A stretch of 64,000 nucleotides of DNA, from NCBI GenBank assembly GCA_002840505.1, contig PHBC01000001.1, positions 499,901-563,900 of the forward strand. Direction: 5' to 3'. The translations under genes were made by a program, and so were the position numbers. Positions 23,021 through 31,758 of the stretch are shown piece by piece (positions within the stretch are counted from its first letter, which is position 1; each line of letters starts with the position of its first letter). A model generated the notes under the pieces. It was not told the origin of the DNA and did no database searches. It saw nothing but the letters and a program-made list of their open reading frames with translations. Origin of the DNA: Deltaproteobacteria bacterium HGW-Deltaproteobacteria-2 (lineage in GTDB: Bacteria > Desulfobacterota > Syntrophia > Syntrophales > Smithellaceae).

Positions 23021-24385
23021 ATGAAAATTGTCTTAATAAGACCAAATTATAACTCTCACATAATAACACCACCGCTGGGGCTGGGTTATCTCTCGTCATA
23101 TTTAAAAAAGTTCGGGATAGACACAGTAATTATTGACGGGTTAAAAGAAAGTTTGGAATTGAACCAAATGGTTGGTAAGATTTTAGACTTGAAGCCTGAC
23201 GCCGTAGCAATAACCTGTCTCACGGCTTTTTATAAAGAAGTTATTTTATTATCCAGAGAATTAAAAAAAAATAATATTAGAACTATTATCGGCGGTGCGC
23301 ATCCTACTTTTTTACCTTATCAAACATTAATTGATTCAGGGGCTGATTATGTAGTGTGTGGAGAGGGAGAACTCTCGTTCCTTAATTTAATTAACAGAAG
23401 CTTTCAAAATGATAATATTCAAGGTGTTTACTCTTTAAAAAATTTAAAAAATGAACAGCAGCCAATAATAAAATCGCCGATAGTCGAGAATCTGGACGAA
23501 CTGCCATTCCCTGATTGGGAACAAATAGACCCGAACAGCTACCCCAGGGCTCCGCATGGAGCTTTTATGAAGGGATTTCCTATCGGTGTGATTATCACCA
23601 GCCGTGGTTGCCCTTATGAATGTACATTTTGCGCCAGTCCCCAATTTTGCGATAGAAAAATACGATTCAGAACTCCGGAAAACGTTGTCGCGGAAATTGA
23701 ATATTTGGTTAAAGATTTCAAAGTAAAAGAAATACACTTCGAAGATGATAATTTGACTTTAAGAAGAGATAACTTAGAAAAACTATGTCATTTGTTAATT
23801 GAAAAGAATATTAACATTAAATGGGCCTGTCCAAACGGAATCCGAGCCGATGAAGTCGATCAGGAAATTATTCAATTAATGAAGGACAGTGGATGTTATT
23901 ATTTTGCCTATGGCATTGAATCCGCTAATCCTCGGATTTTAAAAAATATTAAAAAAAGAGAATCCATAGAGACTATTGAAAGAGCGATTGCAACAGCGGA
24001 CAAGGTCGGTATAGCCTGCCAGGGATTTTTTATTTTTGGGTTACCGGGAGAGACTGCCGATACTATTGAAGAAAATATAAATTTTGCTGTCAGGTCAAAA
24101 TTGTCACGGGCGCAATTTATGATTTTAGATGTTTTACCTGGTTCTGAATTGTGGGAAATACTAAAAGGCAAATTTGTTCCGAACTGGAATAAAGAAAGCT
24201 ACAAGGAACCGGAATGGATACCTGATGGCGTAACCAGGGAACAACTGCTATCAGCGCAATCGACTGCCTTTAGAAAATTTTATTTGAGGCCCCAAATATT
24301 CTTTAGATTATTAAAACTGGTTGATCACAGACAGATTTTTTATTTTATTAGAAGATTAAAAGATTACAGGTTATTAAAAGATTAA
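23021..24385 (+). CDS. B12-binding-domain radical SAM protein 1
   Basis: A 454-residue enzyme. The N-terminal Rossmann domain (to about 150) is of the cobalamin-binding type (P-P-L-G-L-G-Y-L-S, then I-G-G-A-H-P-T-F); the classical D-x-H-x-x-G motif is absent. The radical SAM core has C-P-Y-E-C-T-F-C (Cys 197, 201, 204) for the 4Fe-4S cluster. The C-terminus carries the R-K-F-Y-L-R-P signature shared with other members of this block. It is co-translated with the upstream glycosyltransferase. These enzymes usually methylate or rearrange unreactive carbons; the substrate is unknown, perhaps a lipid or sugar of the locus. Confidence 0.87.
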   Translation: MKIVLIRPNYNSHIITPPLGLGYLSSYLKKFGIDTVIIDGLKESLELNQMVGKILDLKPDAVAITCLTAFYKEVILLSRELKKNNIRTIIGGAHPTFLPYQTLIDSGADYVVCGEGELSFLNLINRSFQNDNIQGVYSLKNLKNEQQPIIKSPIVENLDELPFPDWEQIDPNSYPRAPHGAFMKGFPIGVIITSRGCPYECTFCASPQFCDRKIRFRTPENVVAEIEYLVKDFKVKEIHFEDDNLTLRRDNLEKLCHLLIEKNINIKWACPNGIRADEVDQEIIQLMKDSGCYYFAYGIESANPRILKNIKKRESIETIERAIATADKVGIACQGFFIFGLPGETADTIEENINFAVRSKLSRAQFMILDVLPGSELWEILKGKFVPNWNKESYKEPEWIPDGVTREQLLSAQSTAFRKFYLRPQIFFRLLKLVDHRQIFYFIRRLKDYRLLKD

Positions 24386-24466
24386 CCGTTATGATTATTT
24401 GATGATAGTCGGAGATGATTCAAACTTCTTTTTTCTAAAAAATCATTCCATGAGCAAGTTCAGATT

Positions 24467-26269
24467 CTAATTAGTGGGATTGATTTTTAATTTACTTCCC
24501 ATAAAACGTGATACGGAATCATTATCCAGAAAACATCTTACAGACAAACCTTCCGCAATCGAAAATCTGTCTATCAGTGTCATATTGGCAAGAACATATT
24601 GAGAAATCGGATCGCCGGAAGGGAAAGAAAATTGTTTGTCTTGCCAGAAGCGCAGAGGTTCTTCCAGAGCAATAGGCACCAGAGCAGGCATTGCTTCAAA
24701 CACGTAAACCAGTTTGGGCTTGCGCCCACGGGTTTTCATGAATTCCATTGTCATATGAAGATAATACTCAGGCTCCTCTATAAAAGAAATAATAGGGTCT
24801 TGCAGGGCTGGTCTACGCCGGGCTATCATGTGCACCATGGGAGAGGAAACATAAGAAATTATATAATCATTTTTATTCGAATAAGCCTGAGACGTTGTAC
24901 TGATCCAGTCATACAAGTTTTTGTAAATCTGATTGGTTTTGATGCCCTTGCCGAACCCTGCTTCTATTTCAGCATTTGCCTGTTCAGGAGCCACATCGAA
25001 AAAAGTATATTGCCAGTCAGACCATGCCGTTGAATAGTAAAAAGGAGCAAAAAACAAGATTAAAATAGCCAATTTTACAAGATAGATTCTTTTTTTGATC
25101 GTTTCCATGGATAAAATAACGCATGCCATTGCTGCTATAGCGGGTATGGAAGAGTGAAGCACCGTCAGGAAACCTACGGCAGAAAGAATACTGCTGGTAA
25201 TGGCTGCGATTACGCTATAAAAAAAGAGGACAATGGCAAGCGATTCAAAGTTACTCCAAGGCGTTTTCTTAACAATTTTGAATATGAAATAACACAAAAA
25301 CAATAAATACGATGATGCCAATAAAGCGGCAAACCATAGGGGACGGCTATACCATCCGTTATACCAGCCATGATAATAAGGAGTTGTCAATCCGAACAGA
25401 GACGTGTTGATGGCAAAAAACATCATTATTGATAGTATGAACAATAAGCCAACTAATGATACCGTCTTCGATATCTTTGTACTCCACAAAAAGGCACTCG
25501 TAAAAAGAAAGGTGATGCTGACGCGTTTCAATGCTTCCCCATTAATGGAAATGAGGGGCCCCGCTAAATGAGGGGATGAAGAAAGCCTCAATTGAACCTC
25601 TGTAATAACACTCTGGATGAAGGCATTTCCGTAAATACCAAGGAAAATTATCCACAATAATAAAACCGGAGCCATAACAAAACATAGATCCTTAAAATTA
25701 AAATCAAGAGCTTCTATTTTAAATCTCCTGATAATAATAAACAATATAATCACCGAAATGACGACCACACTCATGTGGAGCAGACTGAAGCTGATCAGCC
25801 CCATGATGAAGAATGCCAGATGAAGAGTTATAAACAGATGGGGATAGGTGTAATAGTTAAGATTCGAGATTGCGCCCACGGGATCAAGCCCTGTAAACGC
25901 AAATACGGAAAATATGAGCGGTTGGAACCAGAAATCTTTATTGATTCTATATAGCGCGAAGCTCAAAAACAACAGTGAAAAAATAGTAAGAATAAATTGC
26001 AATTCCCGGAAACCGAGCAATGTTATGCCGGGGTAAAGCCTGAAAACAAGAGCGTTAATCAATATTGCAGCCCTGGGTGCACCTGTAAATTTGTCACTGA
26101 AAAAGTCATCACCGACTGTAAGCCGCCAGGCCTCTGTCATGTGCCAGCCTTCATCGCCAAAATTAAAACCGTATTGGAGTTTGAACCATCCGAATACGGC
26201 GGCCACAATGAAAATGCTACAAGATATAAAAAAGGGAAGAAGCTGGCTGGAATGGATTTTATTTTTCAT
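24467..26269 (-). CDS. multi-pass membrane protein (GT39-like), paralogue lacking the TPR tail
   Basis: A 600-residue membrane protein with about ten hydrophobic segments and an early G-D-E-G-W-H loop, placed like the acidic loop of PMT/GT39 glycosyltransferases. Nearly the same sequence follows upstream at 26278-28464, so the two arose by tandem duplication. Compared with that copy, this one stops at TAG (24469-24467), and the next codons still match the paralogue for about eight residues before a second stop: the TPR tail was lost by mutation. The ATG at 26269 has GAGG 6 nt upstream and is preferred over a TTG at 26281. Glycosyl transfer is inferred from topology. Confidence 0.75.
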   Translation of the reverse strand: MKNKIHSSQLLPFFISCSIFIVAAVFGWFKLQYGFNFGDEGWHMTEAWRLTVGDDFFSDKFTGAPRAAILINALVFRLYPGITLLGFRELQFILTIFSLLFLSFALYRINKDFWFQPLIFSVFAFTGLDPVGAISNLNYYTYPHLFITLHLAFFIMGLISFSLLHMSVVVISVIILFIIIRRFKIEALDFNFKDLCFVMAPVLLLWIIFLGIYGNAFIQSVITEVQLRLSSSPHLAGPLISINGEALKRVSITFLFTSAFLWSTKISKTVSLVGLLFILSIMMFFAINTSLFGLTTPYYHGWYNGWYSRPLWFAALLASSYLLFLCYFIFKIVKKTPWSNFESLAIVLFFYSVIAAITSSILSAVGFLTVLHSSIPAIAAMACVILSMETIKKRIYLVKLAILILFFAPFYYSTAWSDWQYTFFDVAPEQANAEIEAGFGKGIKTNQIYKNLYDWISTTSQAYSNKNDYIISYVSSPMVHMIARRRPALQDPIISFIEEPEYYLHMTMEFMKTRGRKPKLVYVFEAMPALVPIALEEPLRFWQDKQFSFPSGDPISQYVLANMTLIDRFSIAEGLSVRCFLDNDSVSRFMGSKLKINPTN

Positions 26270-26277
26270 ATGAGGCC

Positions 26278-28464
26278 TCAATCCCTAACATTAGCTTCTT
26301 GAAGTTTCTTCAGAATCGCCTTATAGTCCTTCGTATTTTTGATGTTATCAAAATCATGGTCTGTCTGCAAAAGTCCCCCATCATTAAAACCTTTATCCAC
26401 CGCTTTCGTAAGCCACAGAATTGAATCGTTAATTTGTTTTCGCTTGGCATAGATACAGGCAATATTATAGTAACTATCAATCCTATTCGGATCAATTGCT
26501 ACAACTTTTTTCAAGAGATTCAAGACTTCCAGATCATTTCCTTTCAGAGATTGATTGATCGCCAGGCGCATCAAAGCCGGGATGAACTTCGGGTTGGTAT
26601 CCAGTGCTCTTTGATAATATCTTTCGGCCTTATTAAAATTCCCCCGCCTTTGATAAAAATTTCCCATAAGCAAATTTGAATTCGGATTAGCGGGATCAAT
26701 ATTCAATTTATTTTCCAATACACGTAATGCAGACGCATTATCAAGAAAACACCTTACAGATAATTCCTGCGTAATGGGGAAACTGTCTATCAGTGTCGTA
26801 TTGGCAAGGACATATTGAGAAATAGGATCGTCGGAAGGGAAAGAAAATTGTTTGCCTTGCCAGACGCGTAGAGGTTCTTCCAGATTAATAGTATACAGAG
26901 CAGGCATTGCTTCAAACACGTAAACCAGTTTTGGCTTGCGCCTACGGGTTTTCATGAATTCCATTGTCTTATGATAATAATCCTCAGGAAACTCTGCAAA
27001 AGAAATATGGGATTCATCCAGGGCTGGCCTGCGCCTCGCGATTATATACACCATGGGAGAGGCAACATAAGAAATTACATAATCATCTTTATTCGAATAA
27101 GCCTGAGACGTTGTACTGATCCAATTATATAAGTTTTTGTAAATCTGATTGGTTTTGATACCCTTGCCGAATCCCGTTTCTATTTCAGCATTTGCCTGTT
27201 CAGGAGCTACATCAAAAAAAAGAAATTTCCAGTCAGTCCATACCGTTGAATAGTAAAAAGGTGCGAAAAACAGAATTAGAATGGTTAATTGTACAAGATA
27301 TGCCCTCTTTTTGATGGTTTCCAAAGACAGGATGATGCATGTCATTGCCGCCACAGCAGGGATGGAAGAGCCGAGTATTGCTCCAATGCCAACACCAGAA
27401 AACATACTGCCGTCGATGGCTGTAATTATGCCGGGAATAAAAACAATAAGAGCAAATAATTCAAAATTATTCCATGACTTTTTCTTGACAATTTTAAATA
27501 TGAAATAACACAAAAATAAGAAATACGATGATGCCAATAAAGCGGAAAACCACATGGGACGGTTATACCAGCCGTTATACCAGCCGCGATGATAAGTCGT
27601 TATCAATCCGAAAAAGGTCGTATCGATAGCCGTGAACATCAATATTGCCAGTATTGATAAGACAGCCACTAAAAGAGCGGTCTTGGATATCTTTGTGCTC
27701 CACAAAAAGACAATCGTAAAAAGCAAGGTGATGATGGTATATTTCAAGACCTCCAGATTAATGTAGATTAACGAGTTCACTAATGGATTTGAAGGAGAGA
27801 ATATCACTTGAAGTGATGAAATGACATTCCAGATGAAGGCGTTTCCATAAATACCAAGGAAAATTATCCATAATAATAAAACCGGCGCCATAACAAAACA
27901 CATATCCTTAAAATTAAAATCAAGAGCTTCTATTTTGAATCTCCTGATAATAATAAACAATATAATCACCGAAATGACGACCACACTCATGTGGAGCAGA
28001 CTGAAGCTGATCAGCCGAAGGGTTATAAACAGATGGGGATAGGTGTAATAGCTAAGATTCGAGATTGCGCCCATGGGATCAAGCCCTGTAAACGCAAATA
28101 CGGAGAATATTATCGGCTGAAACCAGAACTCTTTACTAATTTTGTATAGCGCGAAGCTCAAAAACAACAGTGAAACAATAGTAAGAATAAATTGCAATTC
28201 CCGGAAACCAAGCAATGTTATGCCGGGATAAATCCTAAAAATAAGAGAGTTAATCAGTGTTGCAGCCCTGAGCGCACCTGTAAATTTGTCACTGAAAAAG
28301 TCATCACCGACTGTAAGCCGCCAGGCCTCTGTCATGTGCCAACCTTCATCAGCAAAATTAAAGCCGTAGCGGAGTTTAAGCCATCCGAATACGGCGGCTA
28401 TCATGAAGATACCGAAAGATATGGCAAAAGGGAGCAGTTGGCTGGAACGGATTTTATTCTTCAT
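26278..28464 (-). CDS. multi-pass membrane protein (GT39-like) with C-terminal TPR domain
   Basis: A 728-residue protein. Residues 1-420 hold about ten membrane spans with an early A-D-E-G-W-H loop. A soluble domain follows, and about 595-728 form tetratricopeptide repeats (A-E-R-Y-Y-Q-R-A-L-D-T-N-P, then D-S-Y-Y-N-I-A-C-I-Y-A-K). It is the full-length partner of a tandem duplication; relative to the downstream copy it lacks 7 residues in one loop (a 21-nt in-frame deletion). It ends 8 nt before that copy's start. It is likely a membrane glycosyltransferase or its scaffold; acceptor and donor are unknown. Confidence 0.75.
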   Translation of the reverse strand: MKNKIRSSQLLPFAISFGIFMIAAVFGWLKLRYGFNFADEGWHMTEAWRLTVGDDFFSDKFTGALRAATLINSLIFRIYPGITLLGFRELQFILTIVSLLFLSFALYKISKEFWFQPIIFSVFAFTGLDPMGAISNLSYYTYPHLFITLRLISFSLLHMSVVVISVIILFIIIRRFKIEALDFNFKDMCFVMAPVLLLWIIFLGIYGNAFIWNVISSLQVIFSPSNPLVNSLIYINLEVLKYTIITLLFTIVFLWSTKISKTALLVAVLSILAILMFTAIDTTFFGLITTYHRGWYNGWYNRPMWFSALLASSYFLFLCYFIFKIVKKKSWNNFELFALIVFIPGIITAIDGSMFSGVGIGAILGSSIPAVAAMTCIILSLETIKKRAYLVQLTILILFFAPFYYSTVWTDWKFLFFDVAPEQANAEIETGFGKGIKTNQIYKNLYNWISTTSQAYSNKDDYVISYVASPMVYIIARRRPALDESHISFAEFPEDYYHKTMEFMKTRRRKPKLVYVFEAMPALYTINLEEPLRVWQGKQFSFPSDDPISQYVLANTTLIDSFPITQELSVRCFLDNASALRVLENKLNIDPANPNSNLLMGNFYQRRGNFNKAERYYQRALDTNPKFIPALMRLAINQSLKGNDLEVLNLLKKVVAIDPNRIDSYYNIACIYAKRKQINDSILWLTKAVDKGFNDGGLLQTDHDFDNIKNTKDYKAILKKLQEANVRD

Positions 28465-28710
28465 AGTGACGGCGCCCCAAAAAGATTAAGAACAGCAGTC
28501 GTAAGCCGCAAGATATGTTCCTTTGTCTGAGTCGGGTTGAGGTTTGTTCTCTCTGTTTGCCGCCTAATTCCGCGATGAGACATCATTATCAAACATGTAT
28601 CCTTTGGCCTCGGTCCATACAGAACACATATTATATATTTATCATACCCATATCAAAATTATTTTTGAAATACAATTGCGGAATGTTTTCATTGGAATCA
28701 CAGGTATGAA

Positions 28711-28793
28711 TCCCAAAGCAAGCTTTGGGAACGGATTCCGTAGCAAGCTGCGGAGTATTAAACCATCCGCTTCGCGGGATTGTTCCCAATCCC
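28711..28793. repeat. cluster of four short hairpins (REP-like)
   Basis: Within the 434-bp spacer 28465-28898 there are four hairpins in a row: a perfect palindrome TCCCAAAGC-AA-GCTTTGGGA (28711-28730), a second AAGCAAGC-type hairpin (28737-28754, one G-T pair), CCGC/GCGG (28767-28777) and GGGATTG/CAATCCC (28776-28793). The rest of the spacer shows no gene or promoter. It looks like a repetitive extragenic palindromic unit. Confidence 0.5.
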
Positions 28794-28898
28794 GATCCAT
28801 TAGTATTGGATAATTCGACTAACAAACTTTAATGCGCTTAGCTTTTAAAGTTTGAGTCTTATTACAACTTACCCATTGAGCTGCTCTTCGCTTTCGGA

Positions 28899-29051
28899 AT
28901 GGAAGTTTCAACAATAAAAAGTTTTAATGAATTACAAAAGATGGTGAAAAAAGCAATTGACTATTACAATAACGGGCGATATCAATTCAATAAGCGGATA
29001 AAAAACAGGATGCAGTATAGAATTCTTCGAGATGAGAAGCAAATACCTTAA
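28899..29051 (+). pseudogene. C-terminal remnant of an IS3-family transposase
   Basis: The 50-codon frame contains F-N-E-L-Q-K-M-V-K-K-A-I-D-Y-Y-N-N-G-R-Y-Q, which matches the Y-N-x-x-R region near the C-terminus of IS3/IS150-type integrase-core transposases. No catalytic D-D-E part is present and no terminal repeats were found. It overlaps the start of the following radical SAM gene by 20 nt, so the 5' flank of that gene is old insertion-sequence debris. Confidence 0.5.
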
Positions 29052-30126
29052 AATCCTTAGACAAAAGATTAGAGAAAGCGATTTCTTGTGGTTTCCGAAA
29101 AACGCTGTCCGGATGGCCGGTGTCGTCGCTTCCGCATATCTTAATAAAAACGTTGTCGGTCCGGTGAATGTCATAATCGTACCATCATGGCGCTGTAATT
29201 CTTTGTGCAAGATGTGCGATCTCGCAAAAAAACCATCGGCAGGAGAGATGGACTTTAATGAGTTCAAGCGAATCGTAGATGAACTTGCCGATATCGGCGC
29301 ATCAGTATTCTCCTTCTTTGGCGGAGAGCCTTTTGTGAGGGAGGATATATTGGAAATGATTTCTTATGTCAGATCTAAGCATCTGATTACACAGATTAGC
29401 ACGAATGGCATAATTCTCTCCGACAAGAAGCTCGCTCGAAAGCTCGTTGAAACAAATTGCGACATTATCACTTTCTCTCTGGACTGCATGGATTCTGTGA
29501 CATACAAGCGGATAAGGGGCGTTGACAAGTTTAATGAAACCATCGAAGGCATCCAAAACACTATCTACTTCAGGGATCTCCTAAAAAAGCAAACCGCCAT
29601 CAATGTAAATTTTGTAGTGATGGATGAGAATATCGATGATGCCATGGAAATAATCAAGTTCATCAAGAGTCTGGGTATAGATCTTGTGACTTCTTATCCA
29701 ATCGTCGAACTCGGTTACCTCAAAAATTACCAATCCAACGAATTCAACAAAAAGCTGGTTGATCTTTTTAAAGAATTAAAAAAAATCAAAGATCGCAACA
29801 ATGTTTTGGATATTTCAATTGAATATCTTGATTACATCATTAAAAGGATCACAGATAAACGGCCGAGAGTTAAATGCTTTGCGCCAATCTCAGACATACA
29901 TATCGATCCATTCGGAAATGTATTCCCATGCATACATTTCTTAGGCAAAGAAAAGGCTGTTGGAAATATCAAGGGTAAATCTATCAGGGAATTCTGGTAT
30001 GGTAAGAATTATGCAGCACTGAGAAAGCAGTTGGCAAACTGCGACCAATGCGACTACATGTGCCATGTCGAGCCTGCGTTATTCTTCAACAAGTTCTGGT
30101 TTAAAAGCAATACAAAGAAAGCATGA
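29032..30126 (+). CDS. radical SAM protein with SPASM-like C-terminal cluster
   Basis: A 364-residue enzyme without a B12 domain. Seen: the cluster motif C-N-S-L-C-K-M-C (Cys 55, 59, 62), the G-G-E-P SAM-binding motif, and a Cys-rich C-terminus (C-F-A-P-I, P-C-I-H-F, then C-D-Q-C-D-Y-M-C) that would hold an auxiliary 4Fe-4S cluster. Members of this group modify peptides, sugars (dehydrogenation or epimerisation) or other metabolites. Its neighbours include glycosyltransferases, making a glycan or sugar substrate plausible. The ATG lies in insertion-sequence debris; no clear Shine-Dalgarno is visible. Confidence 0.85.
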   Translation: MRSKYLKILRQKIRESDFLWFPKNAVRMAGVVASAYLNKNVVGPVNVIIVPSWRCNSLCKMCDLAKKPSAGEMDFNEFKRIVDELADIGASVFSFFGGEPFVREDILEMISYVRSKHLITQISTNGIILSDKKLARKLVETNCDIITFSLDCMDSVTYKRIRGVDKFNETIEGIQNTIYFRDLLKKQTAINVNFVVMDENIDDAMEIIKFIKSLGIDLVTSYPIVELGYLKNYQSNEFNKKLVDLFKELKKIKDRNNVLDISIEYLDYIIKRITDKRPRVKCFAPISDIHIDPFGNVFPCIHFLGKEKAVGNIKGKSIREFWYGKNYAALRKQLANCDQCDYMCHVEPALFFNKFWFKSNTKKA

Positions 30127-30175
30127 AAGTCCCGCAAACAGCAATCTGTCCCGGAAAATCGATTTGCTGATTTAT

Positions 30176-31588
30176 TTAACCGAAGATGCCTTTCGAAAGC
30201 CTTTTGAAATATTCAGGAATATACAGGGGAAGTCTTCGCGTCTGGGGGAAATCTCTTATAATTCTGGCGATTCTGTAGGGATTCATATAGAAATCCCTGT
30301 TTGCTTTTCTCTGATAATAAAACAACGTTTCATCAGGAACATCCGCCAGGTTGAACCTAATATGAGAATATTCTTTATCTTCATAGTTGATGTTTCTGAG
30401 TTTCTCCGGATTATTTTTCAAGGCGATATCATATATCTTTGTGTTCGGAAATGGAGTGAGGGTATAAAATGAAACAGCGTGAAGCTTTGACATGCGGGTG
30501 ACCTCTAACGTCTGCTTTAAATCATCCTCGGTTTCCGTTGGAAATCCCATCATCACAAACCCGAATGTAAAGATTCTTTTCGAAGCCGCGTATTTCACGT
30601 TCTCCAGATATTTCCGGATATTAAGATTTTTTCCGATCAGCTTTTGAAGCCGCGGCGAGCCTGATTCCAGAGGGCAGGAGCAGTAGTACATACCCGCGTC
30701 CGTGAGAGCGTCAATCGAGCTCTCGCTGAGCTCGTCAACCCGCAGTCCGTTTGGGAAAGACAATCCGATCTTAGTCCCAAATTTCCCGATAAGTTCGCAG
30801 ATTTCAAACAGCCTTTTTTTATCATGATTAAAGATATCATCGTAGATCTCAAAATCATTAATCCCGTATTTCTTCATATAGAATCTCATTTCTTCAACAA
30901 CTCTCTGAGCCGAATGGATACGAAGTCTGTCTCCAAAAATCCGATGACAGTAAATACATCTGAAGGGACATCCTCTGCTGCTGAAAAGAGCGACATATTT
31001 CCTATGCATTAAAAGAGTCATTGCCTGGATTTTCCAGTATGGCTCAAGATCGATAAGATCATAAGCCGGGAATGGAAGCGAATCAATATCTTCAACAAGC
31101 GGAGTAATCCCTGGATTGGTCACTATTCCTTCCTCGGCACGCCTGAATATTCCGGGGACATCTGCCATGTTCCCGCCTCCCGAATACGCGTTAATCACCA
31201 ACTCGAAAGCAAGTTCTCCCTCGTAAGGCACCGCCACATCGGCAAGGTTGCCCTCCAACGACTTCTCTCCAAACGCGGAAACATGAGGTCCCCCTATGAC
31301 TATCAGTGCGTCAGGAAGCACGACCTTCAAATTACTTGTGATATAAGGAAGACTGTGTGCGTTCGTGGTCAGCATACTTAACCCGACTACGTCAGCGCCG
31401 AATTCTTTAGCCTGTTTTACGAGTTCGTCGTTTGGCATGTTACTTATTTTTTGATTAACAATACGTATCTCAACATTTAATTTCTGCCGGAGATGCGCCG
31501 CGATATACATTATCCCGAGAGGCGGAGTCACGCCCAAAACTGATCGCCTGAATCCAAGGCTGGCAAGAAATATTTTTAGAGGCCGCAT
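30176..31588 (-). CDS. B12-binding-domain radical SAM protein 2
   Basis: A 470-residue enzyme. N-terminal cobalamin-type domain (T-P-P-L-G-I-M-Y, I-G-G-P-H-V-S), no D-x-H-x-x-G. Radical SAM cluster C-P-F-R-C-I-Y-C (Cys 207, 211, 214). The C-terminus has R-D-F-Y-M-N-P, a variant of the F-Y-L-R-P signature. An upstream TTG start is possible, but ATG 31588 fits the family's N-terminus (R-P-L-K-I-F-L-A) and has CAGG about 7 nt upstream. It lies 170 nt downstream of the TMTC-like gene on the same strand. The shared D-I-F-N-H-D-K-K-R and R-L-Q-K-L-I-G-K-N-L-N patterns make it most similar to the protein at 45323. Confidence 0.86.
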   Translation of the reverse strand: MRPLKIFLASLGFRRSVLGVTPPLGIMYIAAHLRQKLNVEIRIVNQKISNMPNDELVKQAKEFGADVVGLSMLTTNAHSLPYITSNLKVVLPDALIVIGGPHVSAFGEKSLEGNLADVAVPYEGELAFELVINAYSGGGNMADVPGIFRRAEEGIVTNPGITPLVEDIDSLPFPAYDLIDLEPYWKIQAMTLLMHRKYVALFSSRGCPFRCIYCHRIFGDRLRIHSAQRVVEEMRFYMKKYGINDFEIYDDIFNHDKKRLFEICELIGKFGTKIGLSFPNGLRVDELSESSIDALTDAGMYYCSCPLESGSPRLQKLIGKNLNIRKYLENVKYAASKRIFTFGFVMMGFPTETEDDLKQTLEVTRMSKLHAVSFYTLTPFPNTKIYDIALKNNPEKLRNINYEDKEYSHIRFNLADVPDETLFYYQRKANRDFYMNPYRIARIIRDFPQTRRLPLYIPEYFKRLSKGIFG

Positions 31589-31758
31589 AACATACCTGAT
31601 TGATTCTTTTGACAAGAACTTGTTTTTCAAGTGAGGAGTTTAGGTGAATTGCAATTGCGTGTCAATGCAATATTGACCGCAGAATATGGGTTGTGGTATA
31701 GACGACTAAAGAAAAAACGGGCACACGTTGCAGGAGAGGCACAGAAGGGGCATCATAT

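Noticed and set aside
31588-31630. TTG start for radical SAM protein 2
   Set aside because: It adds 14 residues without family similarity; the downstream ATG fits the domain start.
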